Assembly: GCF_965208925.1 (NCBI RefSeq)
Contig: NZ_OZ242364.1
Location: forward strand, 2,914,001-2,978,000
Origin: Poriferisodalis sp965208925
GTDB taxonomy: Bacteria; Actinomycetota; Acidimicrobiia; Acidimicrobiales; Poriferisodalaceae
Direction of reading: 5' to 3'
Length of the DNA: 64,000 bases
Below, in pieces: positions 33,278 through 42,414 of the stretch (position 1 is the first letter of the stretch; each line of letters starts with the position of its first letter). Under the pieces are notes generated by a model. That model worked only from the letters and a program-made list of their open reading frames with translations. It was not told the origin of the DNA and ran no database searches. The position numbers and the translations under genes are program-made.

Positions 33278-35662
33278 TCACACCAGCTCCGGCGGCAGAT
33301 ACGACTCGACCGGCGGCGGTTCGCCCTCGAAGCGTTCAACCTCGACGAGACAGGTGTGCGCTGAAGGCCCCTGGGCCAGCCGGGAGGTGCCGACATCTGC
33401 GGTCAGCGTGTTCGGATTGCCGGCTCGGCAGGTGCCATCGGGGGCCGGGTCGTACCAGGCGCCGGTGGAGATCTGCACCGCTTCGGGCATCACGGCGTCG
33501 TCCAGCACTGCGCCGGCCAGGCAGGCACCCCGGTCGTTGAACAGCCGCACTACGTCGCCATCGGAGATGCCGCGCGCAGCCGCAGTGTCGGGATGCATGC
33601 GGACCGGTTCGCGGCCCGCCACCTTGGTGGCCTGGCTGGGAGCGGCGTGGTCGTACTGGCTGTGCAGGCGCGCTGCTGGCTGGTTCGAGACCAGATGCAG
33701 CGGGAATCGGTCACTGCCTGTCCCGCCCAAGCGCTCGAAGGGTTCCATCCAGGTGGGGTGGGGCGGGCAGTCGTCGTAGCCGTAGCCGGCGATGGTCTCG
33801 CTCCACAGCTCGATCTTTCCGCTCGGCGTGCGCAGCGGCTTGGCCGTCGGATCGGCACGGAAGGCCTCCAGGAACACCTGGCGGGGCTCCCCCATCAGCG
33901 ACATGCCCGGTGCCATCAGATAGCCGTTGCGAAGGAATTCGTCATATGAGGGGGACTCGGGATTCGCTGCTCGGTGAATCTCGTAGATCACCTCGAGCCA
34001 CTCGTCGGTGGTGCGGCCTTCGGTGAACTTCTCTCCGAAGCCCAGCCGCTCCGCGAGGCGGGCGAAGATCCAGTAGTCGTCGCGGGACTCCCCCACGGGC
34101 TCCGCCACCGCCGACATCGCGACGATCATCGTCTCGGCGCCGCCGATGTCGTTTCGTTCCAGGGGTGTAGTTGCCGGAAGCACGATGTCGGCGCGGCGGG
34201 CCACCGGCGACCAGAAGGGCTCGTGGACCACGACCGTCTCGGGGCGCTGCCAAGCGCGCACCAGCCGGTTCAGGTCCTGGTGGTGGTGGAACGGGTTGCC
34301 GCCCGACCAGTAGACGAGCTTGATGTCGGGGAACCGGCCGCGGTGCCCGTCGAAATCGAACGCCTCGCCGGGCCCTTCGAGCATCTCGGTGATGCGTGAG
34401 ACCGCGATCACCGGCGGTCCCGGCTGGCGCATCGGCACCGGCAGGCCCGGCACCCGCACCCGCACCTGGCCAGCGCCAGTGTTGCCCTGGGTGCCGAAGC
34501 TGAAGGCATAACCGCCGCCTGGCAGCCCCACCTGGCCCAGCACGCACGCCAGCGCCAGCGCCATCCAGTACGGCTGCTCGCCGTGGTGGGCCCGCTGGGT
34601 GGACAGGCTGAGGTTGACCAGGGTGCGTTTGGCCGCCATCTCGTGCGCCAACGCCCTGATGCGCGCAGCCTCGATGCCGGTGACTGATGCGGCCCATTCA
34701 GCCGTCTTGGGCGTGTCGTAGTCAACGGCATCGCGCCACGGCGTTGCGCCGTCCCAGTCACCGCAGGCGGCTGCGAAGCCCTCGCCGAGCACGTGTGCTC
34801 GCAGCTGCGCCCAGCCGTGGCAATGGGTGACCAGGAACTCCTCGTCGGCGAGGCCGTCGGTGACGAGCGTGTGGATGATGCCCAGCATCAACGCCACATC
34901 GGTGCCCGGGCGGATCGGCAGCCAGCGCGCCCCGACGGCAGGATCGAAGTCGTCCCGCAGCGGGCCCACGTTGATGAACTCGACGCCAGCCTTTCGGGCC
35001 CGCCCGAGCCAATCGTTGTGGTGATGCGGCCCCTGGCCGCCGTAGGTGACGTGGCTGTTGGTGGCGCGCATGCCGCCGAAGCACACGAACAGCTCGGTGC
35101 TCTCGCAGATGACCGACCACGAGGTCTGGCGGGCCAGCGCAGCGTGGTAGCCCATGCCGACCATGTAGGGAAACAGCGCTTCGGCTGCGGCAGATGAGTA
35201 GGTGCCCTTCTGGTCGGTGCAGCCGCCGGCGAGCCGCATGAAGCGGTGCTGCTGGCTGGACGGCAGCCCGAAGCGTCCCGCTGAGCCCCAGCCGTAGGAG
35301 CCCCCGAAGATCGACGACCGGCCGTGCTGGGAGCGCACCCGGTCGAGCTCGGCGGCAACCAGGTCCAATGCGTGGTCCCAGCTGACCTCGACGAAGGGCT
35401 CATGACCACGCAAGTGGGTTGCCGCTCCCGGTCCGTCTCGCAACCACGACTGCCGGACTGCTGGGCGCATCACCCGGTTCTCGGCGAAGTGGCGCAGCGA
35501 TTCCCCGAGGTGCGACTGCTCGGGATCAGCGGGGTGCCGGCGCACGTCGAGTACCTCGCCCTCGACTGAGTCCAAGAGGAACGACCCGAAGTGCGTCGCC
35601 ATCGCTGTGCTGCGCGCTGTGCTCGATGGAGCGCTCGACGGAGCTTCGTTCGCCGCCGTCAT
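33278..35662 (-). CDS. Molybdopterin oxidoreductase, BisC/TorA/DMSO-reductase type
   Basis: This 794-residue enzyme belongs to the DMSO-reductase family subgroup that lacks an N-terminal Fe-S cluster. The molybdenum ligand serine is expected at S127 in GGSYGWGSAGRF. Cofactor-binding segments are visible (YWSGGNPFHHHQDL, LPATTPLERND, SNQPAARLHSQYD, TADVGTSRLAQGPSAHTCLVEV). There is no Tat motif, so it should be cytoplasmic like biotin sulfoxide reductase; the substrate is unknown. ATG 35662 overlaps the LLM oxidoreductase stop (ATGA); an ATG at 35602 would remove a Ser/Ala-rich leader. The upstream LLM enzyme may supply electrons, which is inference. Confidence 0.85.
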   Translation of the reverse strand: MTAANEAPSSAPSSTARSTAMATHFGSFLLDSVEGEVLDVRRHPADPEQSHLGESLRHFAENRVMRPAVRQSWLRDGPGAATHLRGHEPFVEVSWDHALDLVAAELDRVRSQHGRSSIFGGSYGWGSAGRFGLPSSQQHRFMRLAGGCTDQKGTYSSAAAEALFPYMVGMGYHAALARQTSWSVICESTELFVCFGGMRATNSHVTYGGQGPHHHNDWLGRARKAGVEFINVGPLRDDFDPAVGARWLPIRPGTDVALMLGIIHTLVTDGLADEEFLVTHCHGWAQLRAHVLGEGFAAACGDWDGATPWRDAVDYDTPKTAEWAASVTGIEAARIRALAHEMAAKRTLVNLSLSTQRAHHGEQPYWMALALACVLGQVGLPGGGYAFSFGTQGNTGAGQVRVRVPGLPVPMRQPGPPVIAVSRITEMLEGPGEAFDFDGHRGRFPDIKLVYWSGGNPFHHHQDLNRLVRAWQRPETVVVHEPFWSPVARRADIVLPATTPLERNDIGGAETMIVAMSAVAEPVGESRDDYWIFARLAERLGFGEKFTEGRTTDEWLEVIYEIHRAANPESPSYDEFLRNGYLMAPGMSLMGEPRQVFLEAFRADPTAKPLRTPSGKIELWSETIAGYGYDDCPPHPTWMEPFERLGGTGSDRFPLHLVSNQPAARLHSQYDHAAPSQATKVAGREPVRMHPDTAAARGISDGDVVRLFNDRGACLAGAVLDDAVMPEAVQISTGAWYDPAPDGTCRAGNPNTLTADVGTSRLAQGPSAHTCLVEVERFEGEPPPVESYLPPELV

Positions 35663-36804
35663 GAGGTGCCCGCCGGAGAGGCTTTGGAGTCGAGCGCTGG
35701 GTTGGTTTCGGAATTGGCCTCGACACTGCCTGCATTGCGCTCGCTCCAAGCATCCGCCAGCAATTCCAGGCTGGCGGTGCGCTCCGGCAGCCCGAACGTC
35801 GACGTGTGCACCATCAACTCGTCGGCACCCGTCGCGGCGGCCAGCACCTCGAGAGCTTCGACCGATTCGCCCGGATCGCCCACGATGGCGTTGGTCGGCA
35901 TCGTCGCCGCGCGCTGCCACTCGGGATGGGTCATCGCCTCGTCGGGATGCAACAGCGGCCAGAAACGGCCGGTGCGGATGCCCCAGCGTCGCAGCAGCGA
36001 CGGCGCAGCGTGGTAGCGGGCGGTCTCGCTGTCGGTGGCGGTGACGACGCCCGCGCTCACCATTACGTAGGGCTCGTCGAGCACCATCGACGGCTGGAAC
36101 CGCTGGCGGTACAGGTCAACGGCACCCAGCACTCCCCCGCCGTCGAAGTGGTGCGCGAAAGCAAACGGCAAACCGAGGTACCCGGCGAGCTGGGCCGAGT
36201 AGCCGCTCGAGCCCAGCAGCAGCACCGCAGGTGCCGATGTCGCCTTTGGGGTTGCCTGGAAGTCGACCCAAGGCCCCTCCGTAGCCCGCACGTCCCCGAG
36301 GTACGCCATGAGGTCAATGAGATGGCTCGGGAAGTCATCCACCTGCCAAGGATCAGGCACTGCGCCCTGCCGAAGTGCGCCGTCGGGTGCTCGGCCACCC
36401 TCACCGGGAGCGGAAGCGATGCTCTGACGCACCGCGGCGGCGCTGAGGCGATCGCTGCCGGGGGCCCGCCCGACGCCGAGGTCGATGCGGCCCGGATGCA
36501 GCGCTTCGAGCATCGCGAACTGCTCGGCGATCACGGCCGGGCTGTGATTGGGCAGCATCACCCCGCCCGAGCCCAGCTTGATCCGCTGTGTGTGAGCGGC
36601 CAGGTGAGCGATGAGCACCGCCGGCGAGGTGCTCGCCACGGTGTCGATGTTGTGATGCTCGGCCACCCAGAAGCGCTCGTAGCCCAGGCGGTCTGCAGCC
36701 CGAGCCAGCTCGGTGGTCTCGGACAGCGCCTGCGCGCTGGTGCCGCCCTCAGAAACGGTCGCCAGGTCCAGCGCCGACAGCGGGACGGGTTGCGCAGCAC
36801 TCAC
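35659..36804 (-). CDS. LLM-class flavin-dependent oxidoreductase (MsnO8/luciferase-like)
   Basis: This 381-residue TIM-barrel flavin enzyme is of the group-1 luciferase-like type. Markers are PLSALDLATVSEG at the start, RFWVAEHHNIDTVAS, RIKLGSGGVMLPNHSPAVIAEQ, RIDLGVGRAPG and LLLGSSGYSAQLAG. The final 25 residues are low complexity. A GTG start at 36804 follows the fused CoA-transferase by 37 bases. It overlaps the molybdoenzyme start, so all three genes likely share a transcript. Substrate and cofactor (FMN or F420) cannot be decided. Confidence 0.87.
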   Translation of the reverse strand: MSAAQPVPLSALDLATVSEGGTSAQALSETTELARAADRLGYERFWVAEHHNIDTVASTSPAVLIAHLAAHTQRIKLGSGGVMLPNHSPAVIAEQFAMLEALHPGRIDLGVGRAPGSDRLSAAAVRQSIASAPGEGGRAPDGALRQGAVPDPWQVDDFPSHLIDLMAYLGDVRATEGPWVDFQATPKATSAPAVLLLGSSGYSAQLAGYLGLPFAFAHHFDGGGVLGAVDLYRQRFQPSMVLDEPYVMVSAGVVTATDSETARYHAAPSLLRRWGIRTGRFWPLLHPDEAMTHPEWQRAATMPTNAIVGDPGESVEALEVLAAATGADELMVHTSTFGLPERTASLELLADAWSERNAGSVEANSETNPALDSKASPAGTS

Positions 36805-36841
36805 AGCGTCAGGCTAAAGCCGTTGGCTGAGCGGCGAGCCG

Positions 36842-39325
36842 TCAGCCCAAGGCGCCGGCAGCAGCCGCGTCAGCAATCTGCTCGTCAGTGAATCCGAGCT
36901 CGGAGCTCAGGACGTCGTAGGTGTGCTGCCCGATCATGGGTGCCGCAAACCTCGGCCCATGGTCGTACCCGGCGATCTGGTACTGGTGGCCGGAATAGGG
37001 CACGGCGCCCATCCGGGGGTGCTCCAGCCACCGGTGGAAGCCGCGGTGCAGATACTGCGGGTCTGTGAGCAGGTCGCTGCTTCGCTGCACCATGCCTGCC
37101 GCAATCCCGGCGCCTGCCAGCCGTCGTTCCAGCGTGGCGGCGTCCTGATTCGCCGTCCACGCCGAGATCTGCTCATCGAGGGCGTCGTGCGCAGCGAGGC
37201 GTCCCTCCAGCGTCGACAGCTCGGGCGCCTGCGCCCACGGCGGAGCGCCCATCAGCTCCACCAGCGTCTTCCACTCCCCGTCGTCGGCAATGGTGATCGC
37301 GCACCAGCGATCCTCTCCCGCGCATGGGTACACGCCCTGGGGCGCCATGTCGGGGTCGCGGTTGCCCATGCGGGTGGCCACGTTGCCGCTCTCGCCGTAG
37401 TCAGCCAGCTCGGGTGCCAGGAACTGCAAGCCGCATTCGAGCTGCGCAGCCTCGATGACACAGCCCTCGCCGGTCCGGCGCCGTCGGTCCAGCGCTGCGA
37501 GCAGCGTGGCGGTGATGATGCGCGGCGAGATGGTGTCGGTGTAGGCGAGGTACGGGCCGTCGGGCGGCAGGTCGGGCCAGCCCACGATCGGGTAGAAGCC
37601 TGCGATGGCCGCCGCGTGGTAGCCGAACCCGCCCAATGCCGACAGCGGCCCGCCGCTGGCCAGCAGCGAGGTGTGCACCACGATCGCCTGCGGGTTCAGC
37701 TCCGCGATCAGCTCGTCGTCCGCGATGTTGCGTGCGAAGGTCCCTGGCGTCCACGCTTCCACCACCACATCGGCCCACGCGATCATCCGCCGGGCGATCT
37801 CGACGCCCTCAGGGCTCTTGAGATCGATGTCGATGCTGAGCTTGGACGTGTTGAACGTACCGAAGAAGTGAGCCATGTCGACGTCGGCGACATCGTCCTT
37901 GAACGGCGGGTTCGCGCGCAGTCCGTCGAGTCGCGAGCTCGACTCGATGCGCACGACGGTCGCTCCGTGGTCCGCGAGGGCTTTCGCCGTGATGGGTCCC
38001 ACGCCGATCCAGCTGAAGTCCGCCACGCGCAGCCCGGCGAATGGCAGTTCGGCAGTGCCCACGTCCCATGACAGCGGTTGTGCCTGCGTCTCGGGCTCAT
38101 TCGCGGCGTCAGCCGCCTGCGCCCGGATCTCGGCGCCGTGCTCGTCGAGTCGTGGCGGCTGCCGCTTGGTGCCGATGCGGACGCCGTCGATGGTCGCCGG
38201 GCCGCCTGGGATCTCCACCGGGTCGGCGCCGGGCAGTTCCGCCGAACGCCAGAAGTCGCGCGCTCGCAGATGCTCGAACTCGACGAGGTCGGCCACTGTG
38301 TGGACCGGCGCAATCGTTTCCTTCAGGATCATCGAACGCTGCAGCAGCTCGGCGTTCGTGTGGCTCGCGCACAACCCCACCATGGCCTCGTACAGCTCGT
38401 CGAAGGTTCGGCTGATCGGCTCGCCGGCCGCGGCGCGCAGGTCGTAGGTGTCCCACTCCTCGGTGCGCCAGCTCTCGTCGGCGAGGCCCTCCTCGATGTA
38501 CCACTCGAGCAGCCGGCCGGTCGCCACGCCCCGGGCGACGCCGATCGCCCACCCGTCCTGGGTGAGGTAGCGCATCTGCAGGGGAACAGCGAGCTGCGCG
38601 ACCGTCCCCGAGCGCTTGAAGTCGCGCCCGCAGATGGCGTGGGTCTCCATGGCGTTCAGCAGCGTCCACGTCATCGCCGCCTGAGCCGACACGCCGACGT
38701 GCTGTGCCGCTCCGCTGACGCGCATGCGGGCGTGTGCCATGAGCCCTGCGGCGGCGGCCTCGGCGCCTGCATGGCGCCACGCCTGCGCGACCGAGACCTT
38801 GACCGGCGCTCGCTCGAAGACGCCCTGCATGTTCGCCGGCCCGCCCAGTGCCGCCAGCGACAGCTCCGACGCGGGATCACCGCTACGGGGGCCATCGAGG
38901 CCGAACGGCGTGACCTGCACATGGACGATGTGCCCGTTCAGCACTGCCAGGTCGTCGTGGGAGTAGCCGGCTTCAGCCAGCGTGCCCGGCACGCCGGACT
39001 CGTAAATGAATGCAGCGCTGCCGACCAGACGCTCGAACACGTCCCGGTCGTCCGGGTCGTCCAGATCCAGCACGATCGAGCGCTTGTTGGAGTTGTACGC
39101 ACAGAACTGCCAGCTGCGCAGATCCCGATCGGCAGTGTCCGGCTGCCGCATCGGCCGCGCTACGCGGGCCTCAGTGCCGCCCGGCGGTTCGACCTTGATC
39201 ACCTCGGCGCCCAGCTCGGCCAGCATCCAAGGACCCAGCTCGCCGCGGTGATCGGTCAAGTCGAGCACCGTCAAGCCCCCGAGCGGCGATGCCGCGGAAG
39301 GCTGCGTGGCATGGGGTGATTTCAT
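36842..39325 (-). CDS. Double-domain CaiB/BaiF CoA-transferase (fusion)
   Basis: This 827-residue protein holds two complete class III CoA-transferase domains, residues about 14-400 and 430-827. These enzymes normally work as interlocked homodimers with an Asp that forms the acyl intermediate. In the second half this Asp is present (YTDTISP before AALDRRRRTGEG). In the first half the matching segment reads AQAWRHAGAEAAAAG and has no Asp. The gene therefore looks like a fused heterodimer with one active half. Start is the ATG at 39325. It is divergent from the acyl-CoA dehydrogenase operon. Substrates are unknown. Confidence 0.87.
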   Translation of the reverse strand: MKSPHATQPSAASPLGGLTVLDLTDHRGELGPWMLAELGAEVIKVEPPGGTEARVARPMRQPDTADRDLRSWQFCAYNSNKRSIVLDLDDPDDRDVFERLVGSAAFIYESGVPGTLAEAGYSHDDLAVLNGHIVHVQVTPFGLDGPRSGDPASELSLAALGGPANMQGVFERAPVKVSVAQAWRHAGAEAAAAGLMAHARMRVSGAAQHVGVSAQAAMTWTLLNAMETHAICGRDFKRSGTVAQLAVPLQMRYLTQDGWAIGVARGVATGRLLEWYIEEGLADESWRTEEWDTYDLRAAAGEPISRTFDELYEAMVGLCASHTNAELLQRSMILKETIAPVHTVADLVEFEHLRARDFWRSAELPGADPVEIPGGPATIDGVRIGTKRQPPRLDEHGAEIRAQAADAANEPETQAQPLSWDVGTAELPFAGLRVADFSWIGVGPITAKALADHGATVVRIESSSRLDGLRANPPFKDDVADVDMAHFFGTFNTSKLSIDIDLKSPEGVEIARRMIAWADVVVEAWTPGTFARNIADDELIAELNPQAIVVHTSLLASGGPLSALGGFGYHAAAIAGFYPIVGWPDLPPDGPYLAYTDTISPRIITATLLAALDRRRRTGEGCVIEAAQLECGLQFLAPELADYGESGNVATRMGNRDPDMAPQGVYPCAGEDRWCAITIADDGEWKTLVELMGAPPWAQAPELSTLEGRLAAHDALDEQISAWTANQDAATLERRLAGAGIAAGMVQRSSDLLTDPQYLHRGFHRWLEHPRMGAVPYSGHQYQIAGYDHGPRFAAPMIGQHTYDVLSSELGFTDEQIADAAAAGALG

Positions 39326-39357
39326 GGGATGTCCGTGAACTCAGGCCGGGATTCCGT

Positions 39358-39373
39358 GTCGAACCGGTACGAC
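39358..39373. promoter_or_regulatory. Palindrome in CoA-transferase/acyl-CoA dehydrogenase divergent region
   Basis: GTCGAACCGGTACGAC is a 16-base palindrome with one mismatched pair, lying 33 bases from one start codon and 44 from the other. The position between divergent catabolic genes suits a TetR/GntR-type operator, but no regulator gene is adjacent. Confidence 0.35.
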
Positions 39374-39416
39374 GATACGCAGGCAACCACAGTCGAGGGG
39401 CGGTTAGCTTGCCCGG

Positions 39417-40583
39417 ATGGCCCAGAGCCACGCGCCCCAGCGCTTTTGCCCGCCGAGCGAATTGAACGACGAGATGCTGGCGCGAGTGCGCGCTTGCGGG
39501 GAGCGCTGCGACGCCGAGCGCAATCCTGATCGGGAGATCATCGCCGACCTCGGGCGCCTCGGCCTCATGAAGCTGCTCGTTCCGGCCGAGCTGGGCGGGC
39601 TCGGCCGTCACCCCGCAGAGTTCATCGAGTTCACCCGCAAGATTGCCTACGAGCACCCCTCGACCGGCTGGGTGGCCATGACCTGCAATGAGGAAGCCGA
39701 GATCTTCGCTGCCCACCTCGAAGCATCCACAGTCGCCGCGTTCTATGACGAGCACCCCCACGCGGTGATCGCCGGCTCGGGCGTACCCCGCGGCATTGCA
39801 TGCGCAGTAGACGGCGGCTGGATCGTCAACGGCCGCTGGACTTTTGTCAGCGGGTGCTCGGTGGCCGACTGGTGGGTCGTGGCCAACGTCGTCGAGGGCA
39901 GCCGGCCCAAGGACATCTGCCACGTTCTGGTGCCCGCCGATCCCTCGCTCATCGACGACACCTGGCACACGCTGGGACTGCGTGGCACCGGCAGCCACGA
40001 CGTGGTGCTGACCGACTGCTTCGTGCCCAGCGAGCGTGCTGGCGTGGCCGAGAACTTCTCGCTGCCCAGGCCCAACGAGCATCCCTTCTACCGCTTGCCC
40101 TCGGCGCTGCGGTTCCCGTTCCCCAAGACCGGGGTGGCTGCGGGCATCGCAGATCGGGCCATCGACGAGTTCACGGCCCTGGCCACCGCCAAGACCCCGC
40201 TGTTCGCCCGCACCGAGCTGGCCGGCCGACCCGATGCCCACGCAGCGATCGCCCGCGCCACCGCACTCGCCGGCGCCGGTCGCTCGTACGTGGCCGACCA
40301 GCTCGACGAGATCTGGCACGCCGCAGCAGCGCACGACGAGATCACGCCCGCCCAGCACGCCCGCGCCCGCCTGGCCTGCTCGTGGAGTGTGCAGAACTGC
40401 ATCGCCGCGGTCGAGACGCTGGTCGATGCGGCCGGCAGCACTGCCAACTTCACGTCATCGCCGCTCGGCGCCCTGCTGAACGACGTGCGTGCCGTCGCGG
40501 GCCATTTCATGGTGGGCGGCTACCAGATGGACACCGCCGGCAAGGTCCTGCTCGGCCAAGACCCCACCGACCGCAACTTCTGA
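39417..40583 (+). CDS. Acyl-CoA dehydrogenase-fold flavoprotein (HsaA/group D monooxygenase-like)
   Basis: This 388-residue flavoprotein has the acyl-CoA dehydrogenase fold. The middle domain carries GGWIVNGRWTFVSGCSVADWW and the LRGTGSHDV motif, with AHPSTGW-like EHPSTGWVAM earlier. This pattern is closer to the flavin-dependent monooxygenase group (HsaA, DszC) than to true acyl-CoA dehydrogenases, and the usual catalytic Glu is not evident. ATG 39417 is the start. It is followed closely by the mccB and mccA homologues, so it likely oxidises a related substrate. Either dehydrogenase or monooxygenase chemistry is possible. Confidence 0.8.
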   Translation: MAQSHAPQRFCPPSELNDEMLARVRACGERCDAERNPDREIIADLGRLGLMKLLVPAELGGLGRHPAEFIEFTRKIAYEHPSTGWVAMTCNEEAEIFAAHLEASTVAAFYDEHPHAVIAGSGVPRGIACAVDGGWIVNGRWTFVSGCSVADWWVVANVVEGSRPKDICHVLVPADPSLIDDTWHTLGLRGTGSHDVVLTDCFVPSERAGVAENFSLPRPNEHPFYRLPSALRFPFPKTGVAAGIADRAIDEFTALATAKTPLFARTELAGRPDAHAAIARATALAGAGRSYVADQLDEIWHAAAAHDEITPAQHARARLACSWSVQNCIAAVETLVDAAGSTANFTSSPLGALLNDVRAVAGHFMVGGYQMDTAGKVLLGQDPTDRNF

Positions 40584-40658
40584 GCCGGGGTGCGAAACGG
40601 CGCGCCCCGTACGATCTTCGACGACGGGAACGCCCCGGCCTATGGACATCGCCGACAG

Positions 40659-42281
40659 ATGAGACAGTTCGAGAGCCGCATCGATACCGGCAGCACCGAG
40701 TTCGACAAGAACACGGCTGCCTACGGCGACCTGCTCGCCGTGCTGCGCGAGCGGCAGCAGTTCGCCATCTCGGGCGGGGCTGGCAGGGAGCGCTCCATCG
40801 AGCGTCACCACAGCCGGGGCAAGGTTCTGCCTCGGGACCGCATCGATTTGGTGTGCGATGCCGGTACGCCGTTCCTGGAGCTCTCCACGCTGGCGGGTTG
40901 GGAGATGTACGACAACAGCGCCCCCGGCGCGGGCATCGTCACCGGTGTCGGCGTGGTCTGCGGCGTGCCGTGGATGTTCATCGCCAACGACGCCACGGTG
41001 AAGGGCGGCTCGCTGCTGCCGGTCAGCATCAAGAAGCACGTGCGTGCCCAGGACATCGCCGCCGAGAACAGCCTCGGCGTCATCTACCTGGTCGACTCCG
41101 GCGGCGCCTTCCTGCCCCTGCAGGACGACATCTTCCCCGACAAGGACCACTTCGGCGGCAGCTTCTACCGCCAGGCCCGGCTCTCAGCCATGGGCCTGCC
41201 GCAGATCTCGGTGGTGCTGGGCGGCTGCACGGCAGGCGGGGCGTACGTTCCGGCGCTGAGCGACGAGGTGATCATGGTGTCGGGCATCGGCCGCATCTAC
41301 CTCGGCGGCCCGCCGATCGTGAAGGCCGCTCTCGGCGAGATCATCGAGCCCGACGACCTCGGCGGCGCAGCGCTGCACACCCGCATCTCGGGCGTGTCCG
41401 ACTACATGACCCCAGACGAGCGGTCTGCGTACGGCAAGCTGCGCGAGCTCTGCGCCGCCGCCAACCAGCGTCCGGTGGATCACCGCGAGGGCTGGCTGTC
41501 GTGGGCGGAACCGGAAGCACCCCACTACGACCCAGCCGAGATCTACGGCGTGATCTCCGCTGACGACCGCATCGGCTTCGACGCACGAGAGGTCATCGCC
41601 CGTCTGGTCGACGGCTCCCGCTACTCGGAGTTCAAGCCGGAGTGGGGCGAGCACATCACCTGCGGTTTTGCTCGAGTCTGGGGCCATCAAGTCGGCATCA
41701 TCGCCAACAACGGGATCATCTTCTCCTCCGACGCCCTCAAGGCCACCCACTTCATCGAGCTGTGCGAGCAGCGGCGGGTGCCGCTGCTGTTCCTGCAGAA
41801 CACCACCGGCTACATGGTGGGCAGCGACTCCGAGGCAGCGGGCATCGCCAAGCACGGGGCGAAGATGGTGTCCGCCGTGGCCAACGCCACTGTGCCGCGC
41901 TACACGGTGCTCATCGGGGGCTCCTACGGTGCCGGCAACTACGGCATGTGCGGGAGAGGCTTCAACCCCAGGTTCCTGTTCGCCTGGCCGAACAGCCGCA
42001 TCGCCACGATGTCCGCCGAAACCGCTCAGACGGTGCTGGTGGACATCCGGCTCGCCGGCATGCGGGGAACGGAGACCACCGATGAAGAGATCGCGGCCAT
42101 GCGAGCCGAGGTGGCCGACCAGTACCAGCGCCAGAGCGACCCCTACTACGCCACCGCCCGGCTGTGGGATGACGGGCTGATCGACCCTGCCGACACGCGG
42201 GACGCGCTCGGGCTCTGCCTGGCGCTCGCGGCCCGCCAGGATGCCCCCGCCCCGGGCAGCGGCATCGTCTACCGGATGTAG
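40659..42281 (+). CDS. mccB: Acyl-CoA carboxylase beta subunit (methylcrotonyl-CoA type)
   Basis: This carboxyltransferase subunit of a biotin-dependent acyl-CoA carboxylase is 540 residues from ATG 40659 (MRQFESRIDTGS). Motifs are HHSRGKVLPRDRID, the CoA pocket YLVDSGGAFLPLQDD, the oxyanion motif GGCTAGGAYVPALSDE, LFLQNTTGYMVG and IGGSYGAGNYGMCGR. These match methylcrotonyl- or geranyl-CoA carboxylase better than acetyl/propionyl types. The alpha subunit follows. A role in leucine or isoprenoid acyl-CoA breakdown is inferred; isovaleryl-CoA dehydrogenase and HMG-CoA lyase are not adjacent. Confidence 0.88.
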   Translation: MRQFESRIDTGSTEFDKNTAAYGDLLAVLRERQQFAISGGAGRERSIERHHSRGKVLPRDRIDLVCDAGTPFLELSTLAGWEMYDNSAPGAGIVTGVGVVCGVPWMFIANDATVKGGSLLPVSIKKHVRAQDIAAENSLGVIYLVDSGGAFLPLQDDIFPDKDHFGGSFYRQARLSAMGLPQISVVLGGCTAGGAYVPALSDEVIMVSGIGRIYLGGPPIVKAALGEIIEPDDLGGAALHTRISGVSDYMTPDERSAYGKLRELCAAANQRPVDHREGWLSWAEPEAPHYDPAEIYGVISADDRIGFDAREVIARLVDGSRYSEFKPEWGEHITCGFARVWGHQVGIIANNGIIFSSDALKATHFIELCEQRRVPLLFLQNTTGYMVGSDSEAAGIAKHGAKMVSAVANATVPRYTVLIGGSYGAGNYGMCGRGFNPRFLFAWPNSRIATMSAETAQTVLVDIRLAGMRGTETTDEEIAAMRAEVADQYQRQSDPYYATARLWDDGLIDPADTRDALGLCLALAARQDAPAPGSGIVYRM

Positions 42282-42287
42282 CCGGCA

Positions 42288-42334
42288 AGAGGCTGAGCCG
42301 AGAGGCGAAGCCGTGGCCCGAGCGGCCCGTGAGC
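42288..42334. repeat. Short GC-rich repeat shared with 2188-2221
   Basis: Directly after the mccB stop, AGAGGCTGAGCC and CCCGAGCGG...GTGAGC match the segment upstream of the NUDIX gene, with a 16-base longer linker that can fold back (GGCTGAGCC/GGCGAAGCC). The surrounding gap 42282-42414 holds no gene; the biotin carboxylase starts at its end. Confidence 0.3.
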
Positions 42335-42414
42335 GGAGCGAACAAGAGCGGGAATACAACAGGTGACGCAATGGCACGACTCATCCATCCGCACACGCTC
42401 GAGGCACGATCGCC

